DNA of 64,000 bases from NCBI GenBank assembly GCA_002418285.1, contig DIDT01000039.1, forward strand, positions 1 through 64,000, given 5' to 3'. The translations under genes were made by a program, and so were the position numbers. The notes below the pieces were generated by a model that had not been told where the DNA came from, made no database searches, and saw nothing but the letters and a program-made list of their open reading frames with translations. The stretch comes from Phycisphaerales bacterium UBA5793. GTDB taxonomy: Bacteria; Planctomycetota; Phycisphaerae; Phycisphaerales; UBA5793. Shown one piece after another: positions 47,407 through 56,643 of this stretch (its first letter is position 1; every line of letters starts with the position of its first letter).

Positions 47407-49980
47407 GAGGCAGGAGCAAGCATCATGAGAGAGACGTCAGTCGGTCGAGCGCCAGCACGGGCGGTACTCACAGTCTTATTCCTGATCACCGCGACCTGGT
47501 CTGCAGGGGCTCGTGCTCAACCTTGCGATGATTGGCGGTTCGTCGCGCCGTCCGGCCCCGAGCCGCGCTACCAGCATGCGATGGCGTTCGACAGTCTGCG
47601 CGGGGTAACCGTCCTGTTCGGCGGCTTCGATGGCAATCGCTTCGGCGATACGTGGGAATGGAACGGGACGGTTTGGACGCGGGTGGCAACATCCGGTCCC
47701 TCCCCGCGAATGAATCACGCCATGGCGTTTGACAGTGCGCGCGGCGTCACGGTCCTCTTTGGCGGATCCACAGGCCCATCGGGCCGCATCTCCGGCGAAA
47801 CGTGGGAGTGGGATGGACTCGAGTGGACGCTCATCAGCGAGAGCGGCCCACCGGCGCGAGATGGACATGCGATGGTCTATGACAGTCAGCGCGGTGTGAC
47901 GATGATGTATGGCGGCGAAGTAGGTTCTGGCCTGGCGGGTGACACATGGGAGTGGAATGGCGCGCACTGGCGACAAGTCGCGGATCAGAACCCGCTTGCC
48001 CGACGCAAGCCAGCCATGGCGTACGACAGCGATCGAGGTGTCATCGTACTGTTCGGCGGCGACCGATCGATATTCAGAATGCGCGACACCTGGGAATGGG
48101 ATGGCTCGCACTGGACGCAGATCTCCAACGGCACGCCGCCCGCTCGCGCCGCAGCGGCGATCGCCTATGACCCGACATGGCAGAAAACGGTCATGCATGG
48201 CGGCGTAGATTCATCGGGATACGAAGATCTCTGGCTTTGGGATGGCTCGTCATGGTCACAGGTTCTTGGTCTGCTCATCCCAAGTCGTCGCAGTGATCAT
48301 GCCATGGTCTATGACGCGGCGCGAAGAAGCATGGTGATCTTCGGCGGAACCGGGGCACAGCGGTTCGGCGATACCTGGGAGTGGTCATCGCTCTGGTGGT
48401 TCACCCAGCATCCAGACGATGATGTTCGACTCCCCGGCGAAACAGCACAGTTTCAGGTTCAAATGGGCGGAGTTTCGGGATTGAGTTTTCAGTGGCGCCG
48501 CGAGGGACAGGACTTGTCCGATGATGGTCGCATCTCAGGCGCTCGATCAGAGACACTTCGCATTTCTGACGTCGGGCTTGACGACCTCGGTCAATACGAT
48601 TGCCTGGTGGCCGAAGGCATCTGCCGTCGTACGAGCCATCCTGCGGCGCTTTTTGTCGTCGATCCCCAACTGGATGTGACTTCAAGCTGTCCAGATGGGG
48701 GTCCCATTACTGTCGCATGGCAGTACGCCACGCCTGCTGATGAAGTTGCTCTGCTCTACTCGCGTTCGCTGGGATCCACCATCATTCCTCCCGGCCAACC
48801 CTGTGCCGGCACACCACTCGGACTGGGCCCGCGTGCCTTGCAGATCGCGTGGCGAGGCGATTCGGGCGACCAGGGGATGCGATCGATCAACGGCGCAGCC
48901 GGACCCGGCGCGTGCGGCGGGAATCTCCAACTGCTCGATCTGCATACCTGCACGACAAGCAACACTCGACAATTGAAATAGTGAAGGTACGTCATGGGAC
49001 CATTTGAGAGCAAGCGGGCAGAGCGACCCTCGAGATGTTTGACCACGCCGATTGCCGTCACGGCGGCCTCGGTGGTTTTGTTGATGCACTCACAGGGATC
49101 TTCGGGCCAAGTGTGCGCGAACTGGGTTGATGTCTCCCAGCCCGGACCGCAGATGCGTATCGAACATGCCATGGCATTTGATTCGGAGCGCGGCGTCACT
49201 GTCCTCTTCTCAGGTTGGGATAGTCCAGACTACTTTCCTGAAACCTGGGAGTGGGACGGGACGCAATGGACGCTCGCTGCGACCGACGGACCAAGTCCGC
49301 GGAAGGGACACGCCATGGCGTACGACCGTCAACGCCATGTGGTCGTCCTGTTTGGTGGTGAGCAACTCGATCCTTTCGGCGATACCTGGGAATGGGACGG
49401 TCAGTCGTGGTCTCACGTCAGCGATCAGGGGCCCTCTGCTCGCAGTTGGCACTCGATGGCATATGACAGCGCGCGAGGCAGGACCGTACTCTTTGGCGGG
49501 CGCTCAGACGCCGGCTACGAAAGCGATACCTGGGAATGGGACGGCTCACAGTGGGCGCTGGTCGCCACCAGCGGACCTCTGCGCCGCTACAACCACTCGA
49601 TGGCGTATGACCGGGGCCGTGGAGTCGTCGTGCTCTTTGGTGGAAGACCCTCAGCCTTCGGTGATACGTGGGAGTGGGATGGGGCAACGTGGACCCGCGT
49701 GGCCACCACCGGCCCGAGAGCCAGGTTTCAACACAGTCTCGTGTACGACGACGCTCGACGCGGCGTGGTTCTTTTCGGCGGCTACGACGACGACCGCAAC
49801 TACTACGGCGACACGTGGCAATGGGACGGTCTGCAATGGACTCGACTCGACATGGCTTTGCCACCCGTGCCGCGCCTCTATCACGCCATGGCCTTCGATT
49901 CATGGCGCAAAGCAACCGTGCTCTTTGGAGGTTCCGATGGTCGGTCTCTCCGCGATGACACATGGGAACTACAAACACCC
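45460..49980 (+). repeat. Kelch blade-coding repeats in three tandem genes
   Basis: Units of about 140-160 bases recur through the three genes with the coding motif for HAMAFDSxRG, VLFGG, DTWEWDG and WTxVAxxGP. I count 12, 6 and 6 units. Codon-level similarity between units suggests duplication of single blades and of whole genes. Confidence 0.75.
47425..48981 (+). CDS. Secreted Kelch exoprotein with Ig-like domain, second of array
   Basis: A 518-residue secreted protein: signal peptide (cleavage near ARAQ), six Kelch repeats, an Ig-like domain at about residues 325-405 (WWFTQHPDD to GQYDCLVAEG) and the shared C-terminal four-Cys domain. It follows the first gene after 18 bases with AGGAGG upstream of ATG, so the three genes look co-transcribed. 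It resembles the third gene more than the first. Confidence 0.88.
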   Translation: MRETSVGRAPARAVLTVLFLITATWSAGARAQPCDDWRFVAPSGPEPRYQHAMAFDSLRGVTVLFGGFDGNRFGDTWEWNGTVWTRVATSGPSPRMNHAMAFDSARGVTVLFGGSTGPSGRISGETWEWDGLEWTLISESGPPARDGHAMVYDSQRGVTMMYGGEVGSGLAGDTWEWNGAHWRQVADQNPLARRKPAMAYDSDRGVIVLFGGDRSIFRMRDTWEWDGSHWTQISNGTPPARAAAAIAYDPTWQKTVMHGGVDSSGYEDLWLWDGSSWSQVLGLLIPSRRSDHAMVYDAARRSMVIFGGTGAQRFGDTWEWSSLWWFTQHPDDDVRLPGETAQFQVQMGGVSGLSFQWRREGQDLSDDGRISGARSETLRISDVGLDDLGQYDCLVAEGICRRTSHPAALFVVDPQLDVTSSCPDGGPITVAWQYATPADEVALLYSRSLGSTIIPPGQPCAGTPLGLGPRALQIAWRGDSGDQGMRSINGAAGPGACGGNLQLLDLHTCTTSNTRQLK

Positions 49981-50568
49981 TGGTGGTTCGATCAGCATCC
50001 CGAAAGCGCGACCATACCAGAAGGGCAGCCGGCCAGATTCCATGTCGAGACCGCCGGCGCAACCGAACTTGCATATCGATGGCGACGCAACGGCGCAGAA
50101 CTCGTCGATGGCGGAAGCATCTCCGGCACGGCAACCCACACACTCATGATTTCCAATGCTCGGCTTGCAGATGCCGGGCAATACGACTGCCTGGTGTCCG
50201 ATGGAAGCTGCGAACGGTCGAGTGATCCCGCACAGCTTCGCGTGACCGCTCCACACATCGGAGCAATGGCTGACTGCCCCAACGGTGGCCCGCTCTCCGT
50301 CTCGTGGGATGGGGCAACAGCCGATGGACAGATCGTATTGATCTTCGCATTCGATACCGGTCGAGCAAGAATCCCAAGCAGACAGCCGTGCGCTGGTACT
50401 CGTCTCCGACTCAGCCTGCAACAGCTTCAGATCGCTTGGGTTGGCGAGGCTGGACCGGAGGGTGCAGGCGTGTTCGAAGGTCAGGCTCCCGCTCGCGCAT
50501 GCGGTGGCTATCTCCAGCTGCTTGATTTGCAGACTTGCTCAGCAAGCAATGTTGTGCAGTTGGAGTGA
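48994..50568 (+). CDS. Secreted Kelch exoprotein with Ig-like domain, third of array
   Basis: A 524-residue secreted protein with the same layout as the second gene: signal peptide, six Kelch repeats (TVLFSGWD to TVLFGGSDG), an Ig-like domain (WWFDQHPES to GQYDCLVSDG) and the four-Cys C-terminal domain. The gap to the second gene is 12 bases. A strong hairpin follows the stop. Repeat units are close enough to suggest recent duplication. Confidence 0.88.
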   Translation: MGPFESKRAERPSRCLTTPIAVTAASVVLLMHSQGSSGQVCANWVDVSQPGPQMRIEHAMAFDSERGVTVLFSGWDSPDYFPETWEWDGTQWTLAATDGPSPRKGHAMAYDRQRHVVVLFGGEQLDPFGDTWEWDGQSWSHVSDQGPSARSWHSMAYDSARGRTVLFGGRSDAGYESDTWEWDGSQWALVATSGPLRRYNHSMAYDRGRGVVVLFGGRPSAFGDTWEWDGATWTRVATTGPRARFQHSLVYDDARRGVVLFGGYDDDRNYYGDTWQWDGLQWTRLDMALPPVPRLYHAMAFDSWRKATVLFGGSDGRSLRDDTWELQTPWWFDQHPESATIPEGQPARFHVETAGATELAYRWRRNGAELVDGGSISGTATHTLMISNARLADAGQYDCLVSDGSCERSSDPAQLRVTAPHIGAMADCPNGGPLSVSWDGATADGQIVLIFAFDTGRARIPSRQPCAGTRLRLSLQQLQIAWVGEAGPEGAGVFEGQAPARACGGYLQLLDLQTCSASNVVQLE

Positions 50569-50593
50569 ACGCGCTCTGGTCGCCAGATAAACG

Positions 50594-50624
50594 ACAAGCC
50601 CACGTTCATTGAACGTGGGCTTGT
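50594..50624. terminator. Bidirectional terminator-like hairpin
   Basis: A perfect 14-bp stem (50594-50607 with 50611-50624) and a 3-base loop between the convergent Kelch gene and the HU gene. U tracts are short on both strands, so termination strength is uncertain. Confidence 0.65.
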
Positions 50625-50660
50625 GCATTAGATCAGTTGACGCAATTCGATCTGAGTGAA

Positions 50661-51035
50661 TCAAACCTTGTCTTTGAGCGCCTTGAGCGGACGAACCTTA
50701 ACGACGTTGCGCGCGGGCTTGGCCTTAAAAACGGTCTCTTCGCCGGTGAAGGGGTTGATGCCCTTGCGCGCCTTGGTGGCGGGCTTGCGCTGAACGGTGA
50801 TCTTCGCCATTCCGGGCAGCGTGAAGATCTGCGGGCCGTTCTTCTTGAGGTCGTTGCCGACCATCGCGTTGAGGGCGTCGAACACGCCGGCGACCTGCTT
50901 GCGGCTCAGGCCGGTATTGGTCGCGAGGTTGGTGTAGATGTCGCCCTTGGTGCGGGGCTTGTCCGCCTTGGTGAACTTGAACGACGGTGCCTTCGCGGTC
51001 TTCTTGGTAGTCTTGGCCACTTCTTGTTTCTCCAT
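50661..51035 (-). CDS. HU-family DNA-binding protein
   Basis: A 124-residue nucleoid protein. After a Lys-rich N-terminal extension of about 25 residues the HU fold begins (TKGDIYTNLATNTGLSRKQVAGVFDAL), followed by GNDLKKNGPQIFTLPGMAKITVQRKPATKARKG and the DNA-binding arm INPFTGEETVFKAKPAR. Typical HU is about 90 residues, so the extension is extra. Promoter and upstream terminator can be seen on the same strand. Confidence 0.93.
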   Translation of the reverse strand: MEKQEVAKTTKKTAKAPSFKFTKADKPRTKGDIYTNLATNTGLSRKQVAGVFDALNAMVGNDLKKNGPQIFTLPGMAKITVQRKPATKARKGINPFTGEETVFKAKPARNVVKVRPLKALKDKV

Positions 51036-51103
51036 AAACGAGAGTGTCGGAGCCAGTCTGGTGGTTCACAGCGAACCAGCCACCCGTGGCTTTCATGGCG
51101 GTT

Positions 51104-51130
51104 TTTATAGGGTCCGTGGTGTTGAAACAA
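51104..51130 (-). promoter_or_regulatory. Probable HU promoter
   Basis: Minus-strand TTGTTT (-35, 51125-51130) and TATAAA (-10, 51104-51109) with a 15-base spacer stand about 70 bases before the HU start and after the phoH terminator. The spacer is short, so confidence is moderate. Confidence 0.4.
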
Positions 51131-51153
51131 GTCCCCCCCACCCGTTTCGCCCT

Positions 51154-51182
51154 AGAAAAACAGGGAATTGTGAAAATTCCCT
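51154..51182 (-). terminator. Rho-independent terminator of the PIN-PhoH gene
   Basis: An 8-bp stem (51162-51169 with 51175-51182), a 5-base loop and GTTTTTCT after it on the minus strand, 34 bases past the phoH stop. It also sits before the HU promoter. Confidence 0.8.
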
Positions 51183-51215
51183 CGTTTCTCCCGAGATATC
51201 CACCACGGTCTGGGT

Positions 51216-52688
51216 CTAAAGGGTCTCCGCCACGAGCCTCGCGAGCTCGCTGCGCTCGCTCTTGGCAAGAGTGACGTGACCGATGATACCCTCGTACTTG
51301 AGTCGCTCGACGAGGTAGCTCAGCCCGTTTGATTCCGCATCGAGGTACGGGTTGTCGATCTGCGCCACATCCCCGGTGAGGATGATTTTCGTGCCCTCAC
51401 CCACACGCGACGTGATTGTTTTCACCTCATGCGGCGTGAGGTTCTGCGCTTCATCGACGATCATGAACTGGTGCGGGATCGACCGGCCACGAATGTACGT
51501 CAGCGGCTCCATGACCAGTTTGCCCTCGGCCATCAACTTCTGCACGCGCTGCTCAGTCGAGTGGCTTTCGGCCGCGTCAAAGCGTGTGCCGCGATTGCTC
51601 AGCAGAAACGCGAGGTTGTCAAAGATCGGCTGCATCCACGCCGTCAGCTTCTCATCCTTGTCGCCGGGCAGATAGCCTATGTCTCGGCCCATGGGCATGA
51701 TCGGGCGCGCCACGAGCAGTTTGTCGTAGCGCTCCTCGTTGAACACTTTGGTCATGCCGGCGGCGAGCGCCAGTAGGGTCTTGCCCGTTCCCGCCGTTCC
51801 CAGCAGCGTGACCAATTGCACATCATCGTCGAGCAACAGGTCCAGCGCCATCGTCTGTTGAAGGTTGCGCGCCATGACGCCAAAGGTCGGTCGGCGCGGC
51901 CCCGTGACCGGGATGAGGTGGTTCGTATCTGCCAGGCGCCGCGCCAGGCCCGTGTGCGACTGGTCCTGCGCATCGCGCAGAAGCACGAACTGATTTCCGT
52001 GCACGTGAATCGTGTTCGACTGTCCGTCGGCCGTCACTGTCAGAAACGGTTCAATGCGATCAATGACGACCTGCCGCTCGGTGTACAACTCGTCGATGAT
52101 CTCGCTTGGCACATCGATCGTCGTGAAGCCCGTGTAGAGGCTGTCGGAGTCGACCTTCTCACTTTCGAAATCTTCAGCGGTCAAGCCGATGGCGTCGGCT
52201 TTGAGACGGGCGTTGATGTCCTTGGAGACGAAGACCGTTCGCCGACCGGCCTGCGAGAGATCCCACGCGATGGAGATGATGCGGTTGTCGGCGGTGTCAC
52301 TGCGCAGGTGCGGGCAGAGATTCGGGGCATCGAGGGCCACGCGAATCACGCCGCCCTTGTCGTTCCACTTTACGCCCTCCATCAACGGGCCGCGATTGCG
52401 CAGGGCGTCCAGTTGTCGGATCACCTCGCGAGCGTTACGGCCGATGTCGTCGTTGCCGCGCTTGAGTTGGTCCAGCTCTTCAAGGACGGCGAAGGGGATG
52501 ACCACTTCGTTGTCGTCAAACATGAAAAGGCTCTTGGGGTTGTGAAGTACGACATTCGTGTCGATCACGAAGTGTTTCGTCTTGCTCCGCTGGGATTCGG
52601 ATGACGAGATCGCACTGTGGGCGGCTACACCGGACGTTTTTTTCAACGGCGGGGCTCCTTCTCCTGAAAGCATCGGCCGAAGTTCCAC
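51216..52688 (-). CDS. PIN domain + PhoH-type ATPase
   Basis: A 490-residue protein with an N-terminal PIN domain (FVIDTNVVLHNP, later TADNRIISIA and VFVSKDINARLKA, with the acidic residues of the nuclease site) and a PhoH-type ATPase at the C-terminus. Walker A is LLGTAGTGKT (Lys303) and Walker B FMIVDEAQNL; LTGDVAQIDNP also matches the family. PhoH2-type proteins couple RNA helicase and RNase activity. The start is GTG 52688 or ATG 52673, between which I cannot decide. Confidence 0.92.
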   Translation of the reverse strand: MELRPMLSGEGAPPLKKTSGVAAHSAISSSESQRSKTKHFVIDTNVVLHNPKSLFMFDDNEVVIPFAVLEELDQLKRGNDDIGRNAREVIRQLDALRNRGPLMEGVKWNDKGGVIRVALDAPNLCPHLRSDTADNRIISIAWDLSQAGRRTVFVSKDINARLKADAIGLTAEDFESEKVDSDSLYTGFTTIDVPSEIIDELYTERQVVIDRIEPFLTVTADGQSNTIHVHGNQFVLLRDAQDQSHTGLARRLADTNHLIPVTGPRRPTFGVMARNLQQTMALDLLLDDDVQLVTLLGTAGTGKTLLALAAGMTKVFNEERYDKLLVARPIMPMGRDIGYLPGDKDEKLTAWMQPIFDNLAFLLSNRGTRFDAAESHSTEQRVQKLMAEGKLVMEPLTYIRGRSIPHQFMIVDEAQNLTPHEVKTITSRVGEGTKIILTGDVAQIDNPYLDAESNGLSYLVERLKYEGIIGHVTLAKSERSELARLVAETL

Positions 52689-52852
52689 CTTCGGCCAGTC
52701 GATTGTACCAACGGCCGATAGGAACGGACGCCGCGGCTCCCTGGCTTGTCAGAGACACATCAAGCCGCTCGCCATTCCGCCGATAGCATGCAGTGGCGCG
52801 TACGATTGCCCCTGCCTGTTTCCTGCCACACCGATTTCCGGATGGAGTTATC

Positions 52853-54205
52853 GTGACGGACTGGTCGGTCGAATCCTGGAAATCGCACCCTGCGGTGCAT
52901 CAGCCGGTCTACGCCGACGCCAGTGCTGTGGATACGGCCGTTGCGAAATTGCGTTCTTTGCCTCCACTTGTCACCAGTTGGGAAATCGAGCGGCTCAAAG
53001 GTGAACTTGCGGAGGCTCAGGTGGGCGAGCGATTTCTGCTCCAGGGTGGCGACTGTTCCGAGTCACTGGCCGACTGCACGAGCGAGACCATCGCCAACAA
53101 ACTCAAGATCCTGCTGCAAATGAGCCTGGTGCTGGTGCAGGGCGCGCGCAAGCCGATCACGCGCGTCGGCCGCTTCGCCGGCCAGTACGCCAAGCCGCGA
53201 TCGAGCCCCACCGACACTCGCGCCGGCGTGACGCTGCCCAGTTACTGCGGCGATCTGATCAACGCCCACGAGTTCACGCCCGAAGCCCGCCAGCCCAACC
53301 CCCATCTCATGGTTCGCTGCTACCAGCACGCCGCCATGACACTCAACTTCATCCGCTCGCTCATCGATGCCGGGTTCGCCGACCTGCACCACCCCGAGTA
53401 TTGGGAACTCGCCTTCTGCGACAACGCCAAACTGCACGACGAGTATCACGCGATGGTGTGGCGGCTGGCTGATTCCATCCGCTTCATGGAAACGATCGCC
53501 GGGCAGTCGATTGATGACCTGACACGTGTCGAGTTCTTTACGAGCCACGAGGGACTGCACCTGCTCTATGAATCGGCGGGCACGCGCACCGTGCCGCGTC
53601 GCGAAGGGTACTACAACCTCACGACCCACCTGCCCTGGATCGGCGACCGCTGCCGGGCGCTGGACGGCGCGCACGTCGAGTACTTCCGCGGCATCCGAAA
53701 CCCGGTCGGCGTCAAGATCGGGCCGAGTGCGACGGCCGACGATCTGCTCCCGCTCATCGATCGACTCAACCCGAACAACGAGCCGGGTCGGCTGGTACTG
53801 ATCCATCGCATGGGTCTGGCCAACGTAAAGCGATGCCTGCCACCCCTGCTTGCCGCCGTAAACGCAGCGGACCGGCGCGTGCTGTGGGTGTGCGATCCGA
53901 TGCATGGCAACACGAAGAGCGCCAGCGGGAACGGAGCCAACCCGGGCCGCAAGACCCGCGAATTCGCCGACATTCTCGCCGAACTCGATTCCGCCTTCGA
54001 TCTGCACGCGCGGGCAGGGACCTACCTGGGCGGCGTTCACTTCGAGTTGACCGGCGATCACGTGACTGAATGCACGGGCGGCGCGCGAGGTCTCTCCGAG
54101 GCGGACCTCGATGTCAACTACCGCACAACGTGTGATCCACGCTTGAACTACGAGCAGTCGCTCGAAATGTCATTCCTGATCGCGAGAAGGCTGGCGACGA
54201 GTTAG
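52853..54205 (+). CDS. Class II 3-deoxy-7-phosphoheptulonate synthase
   Basis: About 450 residues of the plant-type (class II) DAHP synthase, first step of the shikimate pathway from phosphoenolpyruvate and erythrose 4-phosphate. Motifs: LLQGGDCSES, GQYAKPRSSPTD, SHEGLHLLYE, RIPHR-like LIHRMGLANV and CDPMHGNT with the metal-binding His. The GTG at 52853 is preferred because GGAG lies 5 bases upstream and the protein begins TDWSVESWK. Unlinked to other shikimate genes here. Confidence 0.95.
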   Translation: MTDWSVESWKSHPAVHQPVYADASAVDTAVAKLRSLPPLVTSWEIERLKGELAEAQVGERFLLQGGDCSESLADCTSETIANKLKILLQMSLVLVQGARKPITRVGRFAGQYAKPRSSPTDTRAGVTLPSYCGDLINAHEFTPEARQPNPHLMVRCYQHAAMTLNFIRSLIDAGFADLHHPEYWELAFCDNAKLHDEYHAMVWRLADSIRFMETIAGQSIDDLTRVEFFTSHEGLHLLYESAGTRTVPRREGYYNLTTHLPWIGDRCRALDGAHVEYFRGIRNPVGVKIGPSATADDLLPLIDRLNPNNEPGRLVLIHRMGLANVKRCLPPLLAAVNAADRRVLWVCDPMHGNTKSASGNGANPGRKTREFADILAELDSAFDLHARAGTYLGGVHFELTGDHVTECTGGARGLSEADLDVNYRTTCDPRLNYEQSLEMSFLIARRLATS

Positions 54206-54255
54206 CCCAGGTTGCTCCCCGGACCACTTGCCGCGAAGTGGGCAACCGAACCGCG

Positions 54256-54645
54256 TCATCCCCGGTTCGAATTGTTCATGAGCATCTTGTTGATATGTTC
54301 ACCGCGTTTGCGCAACAGACCGTTGAACGTCTTTGCATGTGGCGAGTCGGACGCCGTATAGATGAGATTCGACTCTCCGATTCGGATTTCGTCACCGTCG
54401 CGCAAGGCCGTTTCCTCTGTGATCCGCTGCCCACTACTGAATACACGATTGGCGCTACCGAAGTCGATGGCCGCGTGCCCGCCCGCGTCACCACATCGCT
54501 TGATCTGCATGTGTCGACGTGACATCTGTTGATCCACGATCTGAAACGTGCACTGGTTATCCCGTCCGGTCATGACCAGACGATGCTCGCCGAGGGCAAA
54601 CTGTTGGCTGCTTGCCGGGCCGTGCATGATGATCAGCGTCGCCAC
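54256..54645 (-). CDS. Small FHA-domain protein
   Basis: A 129-residue protein consisting almost entirely of an FHA domain: VMTGRDNQCTFQIVDQQMSRRHMQI carries the GRxxxxxxI and SRRH motifs, followed by IDFGSANRVFSSGQRI (close to GSxNG) and LRDGDEIRIGE. FHA domains bind phosphothreonine. The GTG start has AGGAG 8 bases upstream. It is head-to-head with an FHA-containing histidine kinase. Confidence 0.88.
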   Translation of the reverse strand: MATLIIMHGPASSQQFALGEHRLVMTGRDNQCTFQIVDQQMSRRHMQIKRCGDAGGHAAIDFGSANRVFSSGQRITEETALRDGDEIRIGESNLIYTASDSPHAKTFNGLLRKRGEHINKMLMNNSNRG

Positions 54646-54858
54646 TTGGCGCCTCCTGATGCAAATTGGGATTTGATCATATCGCCGGGGCAGCAGAAGA
54701 ATCACATACCTCCACGTAGACTTGCCGGGGGCGCTTCGGGGAGAGAGAGATCGGCTCGGGATGACCCCTGTCGCAGATGCCCGCTGCGGTGGTTCCGATG
54801 ATTTGCTCTCCCCGGGCGTACGAATTCGACGGCTGCAATCCACTACAATTCGGCACGC

Positions 54859-56625
54859 ATGCTTGTACTCAAGATCATCGACGGACCAGACAAGGGCAAG
54901 CGCTTTGACGTGCCGGACTGGGAGCCGCAGCTCATCGGCCGCTCCAGCGAGGCACTCAAGATCAGCGACCAGACCTGTTCGCGCCGCCATGCCGAACTGA
55001 CTCCTGACGACGGCGAGTGGTACGTGCGCGATCTCGGCTCGGCCAACGGCACCTACATCAACGGCCGTCGCATCGGCTCCAATCGCATCAAACTGCACAT
55101 GGGCGATCTCATCCGCGCCGGCTCCACGGTCTTCGCCTTCGGCGCCCGGCGCTACGGCGGAGTCAACAATCCGGTGCGAGCCCTGCAGGACGACTTCATG
55201 GACGCCATCGTCGAGCAGCGCTTCGAATCCAACGAAGACTCGATGATCATGGCCGTTCCCGACCCGGCAGCAGCGGCGCAGGAGCACCTGCGCATCATCT
55301 ACGAACTGACTCGCATCACCACCCAGAACCTCGATCGCGAGAGCCTCCTCGAGTTTGTCATGGAGCTCATCTTTGACGAGTTTGAGCCTGAGCGCGGCTT
55401 TATCCTCATTCAGGAGCGGCCGGATGACAAGCCCGAGCCCACGGTCGTGAAGTACCGCACCCCCCCGCGCAGCCAGGATGAAGGACACATCCACGTCAGC
55501 CGCACGATTGTCTCCCACGTGATGAATCGTGGCGAGGGAGTCCTTTCATCCAATGCCATGAAGGACCGACGATTCTCCTCGGGCGACTCCGTACGCAATT
55601 ACGCCATTCGCTCGGCAATCTGCGTGCCGATCCGCTATCACGATCACACCTACGGCGTGATCCACATCGACACCTCGCTCAAGAACTACACGTTCAGCGA
55701 CAGCCAGTTGCGCCTGCTCACCGCGATCGGTCAGCACGTCGGCCTGGCGCTCTCCAACCTGGCGCTCTACGAGCAGCAGTTGCAGGGCGCACGGCTGGCG
55801 GCGGTCGGCGAAACGGTCGCGTCGCTTTCGCACTCGATTAAGAACATCCTGCAGGGTCTGCGCGGAGGAGCAGACGTCGTCGGCCGGGCGCTCAAAAAGC
55901 AGGACCTCGCGCTGGCGCAGGGCGGCTGGGACATCCTCTCGCGCAATCTCGATCGGATCTACGCGCTGACGATGAATATGCTGACCTACTCCAAGCAGCG
56001 CCAGGTTGAGATCGAACTGACCAAGCTTTCATTGCTACTGCAGGACATAGTCGCGCTCGTGCAGCCGCAATGCGACCGGCGGGGCATCGCGTTGATCACC
56101 GATTACGATCCGGACATGCCGCCGATCCCGCTCGATCCGGGCATGATGCACCAGGCGCTCATGAACCTGCTCATTAATTCGATCGAGGCCGTCGAACCGA
56201 CTTCGGGCATTATCACGCTGCGCTGCGATTACGACATGGTGGACGATGCCGTGCTCATACACGTGAGTGACAACGGGCCGGGCATTCCGGAAAGCGAACA
56301 CTCGCGCATCTGGCTGCCTTTTCATTCGACGAAGGGCCTGCGAGGGACAGGACTCGGGCTGGCCGTCACGCGGAAAATCGTGGAGGAGCACGGCGGGAAG
56401 ATTTCGTTCGAATCCACCGAGGGCGAAGGGACGACCTTCACCATTCGTCTCTCCACGGATGCTGCTGGCGTGCTCGACCCTTCGGAGACTCTGGCGACGT
56501 CCTCTGGTGCGCCTGCACCACCGCGCGGGGAATCCAACGAACGCTCCCATTCCGAGTCCTCAGAGCGCGACTCGCCACACGATGAAGAGCCGTCCGTCCC
56601 TGAGACGCCATTCGATCTGGATTAG
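54859..56625 (+). CDS. FHA-GAF sensor histidine kinase
   Basis: A 588-residue soluble kinase with no TM segment. Residues about 20-95 are an FHA domain (IGRSSE, SRRHAEL, LGSANGTYING). Residues about 150-315 are a GAF domain. The dimerisation and phosphoacceptor region has ALSHSIKN-like SLSHSIKNILQG with His325, and the ATPase has NLLINSIEAV, DNGPGIPE and GTGLGLAV. The last 40 residues are a charged tail. No response regulator is adjacent, so the partner is unknown. Confidence 0.93.
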   Translation: MLVLKIIDGPDKGKRFDVPDWEPQLIGRSSEALKISDQTCSRRHAELTPDDGEWYVRDLGSANGTYINGRRIGSNRIKLHMGDLIRAGSTVFAFGARRYGGVNNPVRALQDDFMDAIVEQRFESNEDSMIMAVPDPAAAAQEHLRIIYELTRITTQNLDRESLLEFVMELIFDEFEPERGFILIQERPDDKPEPTVVKYRTPPRSQDEGHIHVSRTIVSHVMNRGEGVLSSNAMKDRRFSSGDSVRNYAIRSAICVPIRYHDHTYGVIHIDTSLKNYTFSDSQLRLLTAIGQHVGLALSNLALYEQQLQGARLAAVGETVASLSHSIKNILQGLRGGADVVGRALKKQDLALAQGGWDILSRNLDRIYALTMNMLTYSKQRQVEIELTKLSLLLQDIVALVQPQCDRRGIALITDYDPDMPPIPLDPGMMHQALMNLLINSIEAVEPTSGIITLRCDYDMVDDAVLIHVSDNGPGIPESEHSRIWLPFHSTKGLRGTGLGLAVTRKIVEEHGGKISFESTEGEGTTFTIRLSTDAAGVLDPSETLATSSGAPAPPRGESNERSHSESSERDSPHDEEPSVPETPFDLD

Positions 56626-56643
56626 TTCAATTCGACCAACCAG

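Noticed and set aside
45460..49980. CRISPR-like or mobile repeat array
   Set aside because: The repeats are in frame, of varying sequence, and encode Kelch blades; there are no spacers of constant length.
53063..54061. Open frame of 332 codons opposite the DAHP synthase
   Set aside because: Antisense shadow; the DAHP synthase motifs fill the same region.
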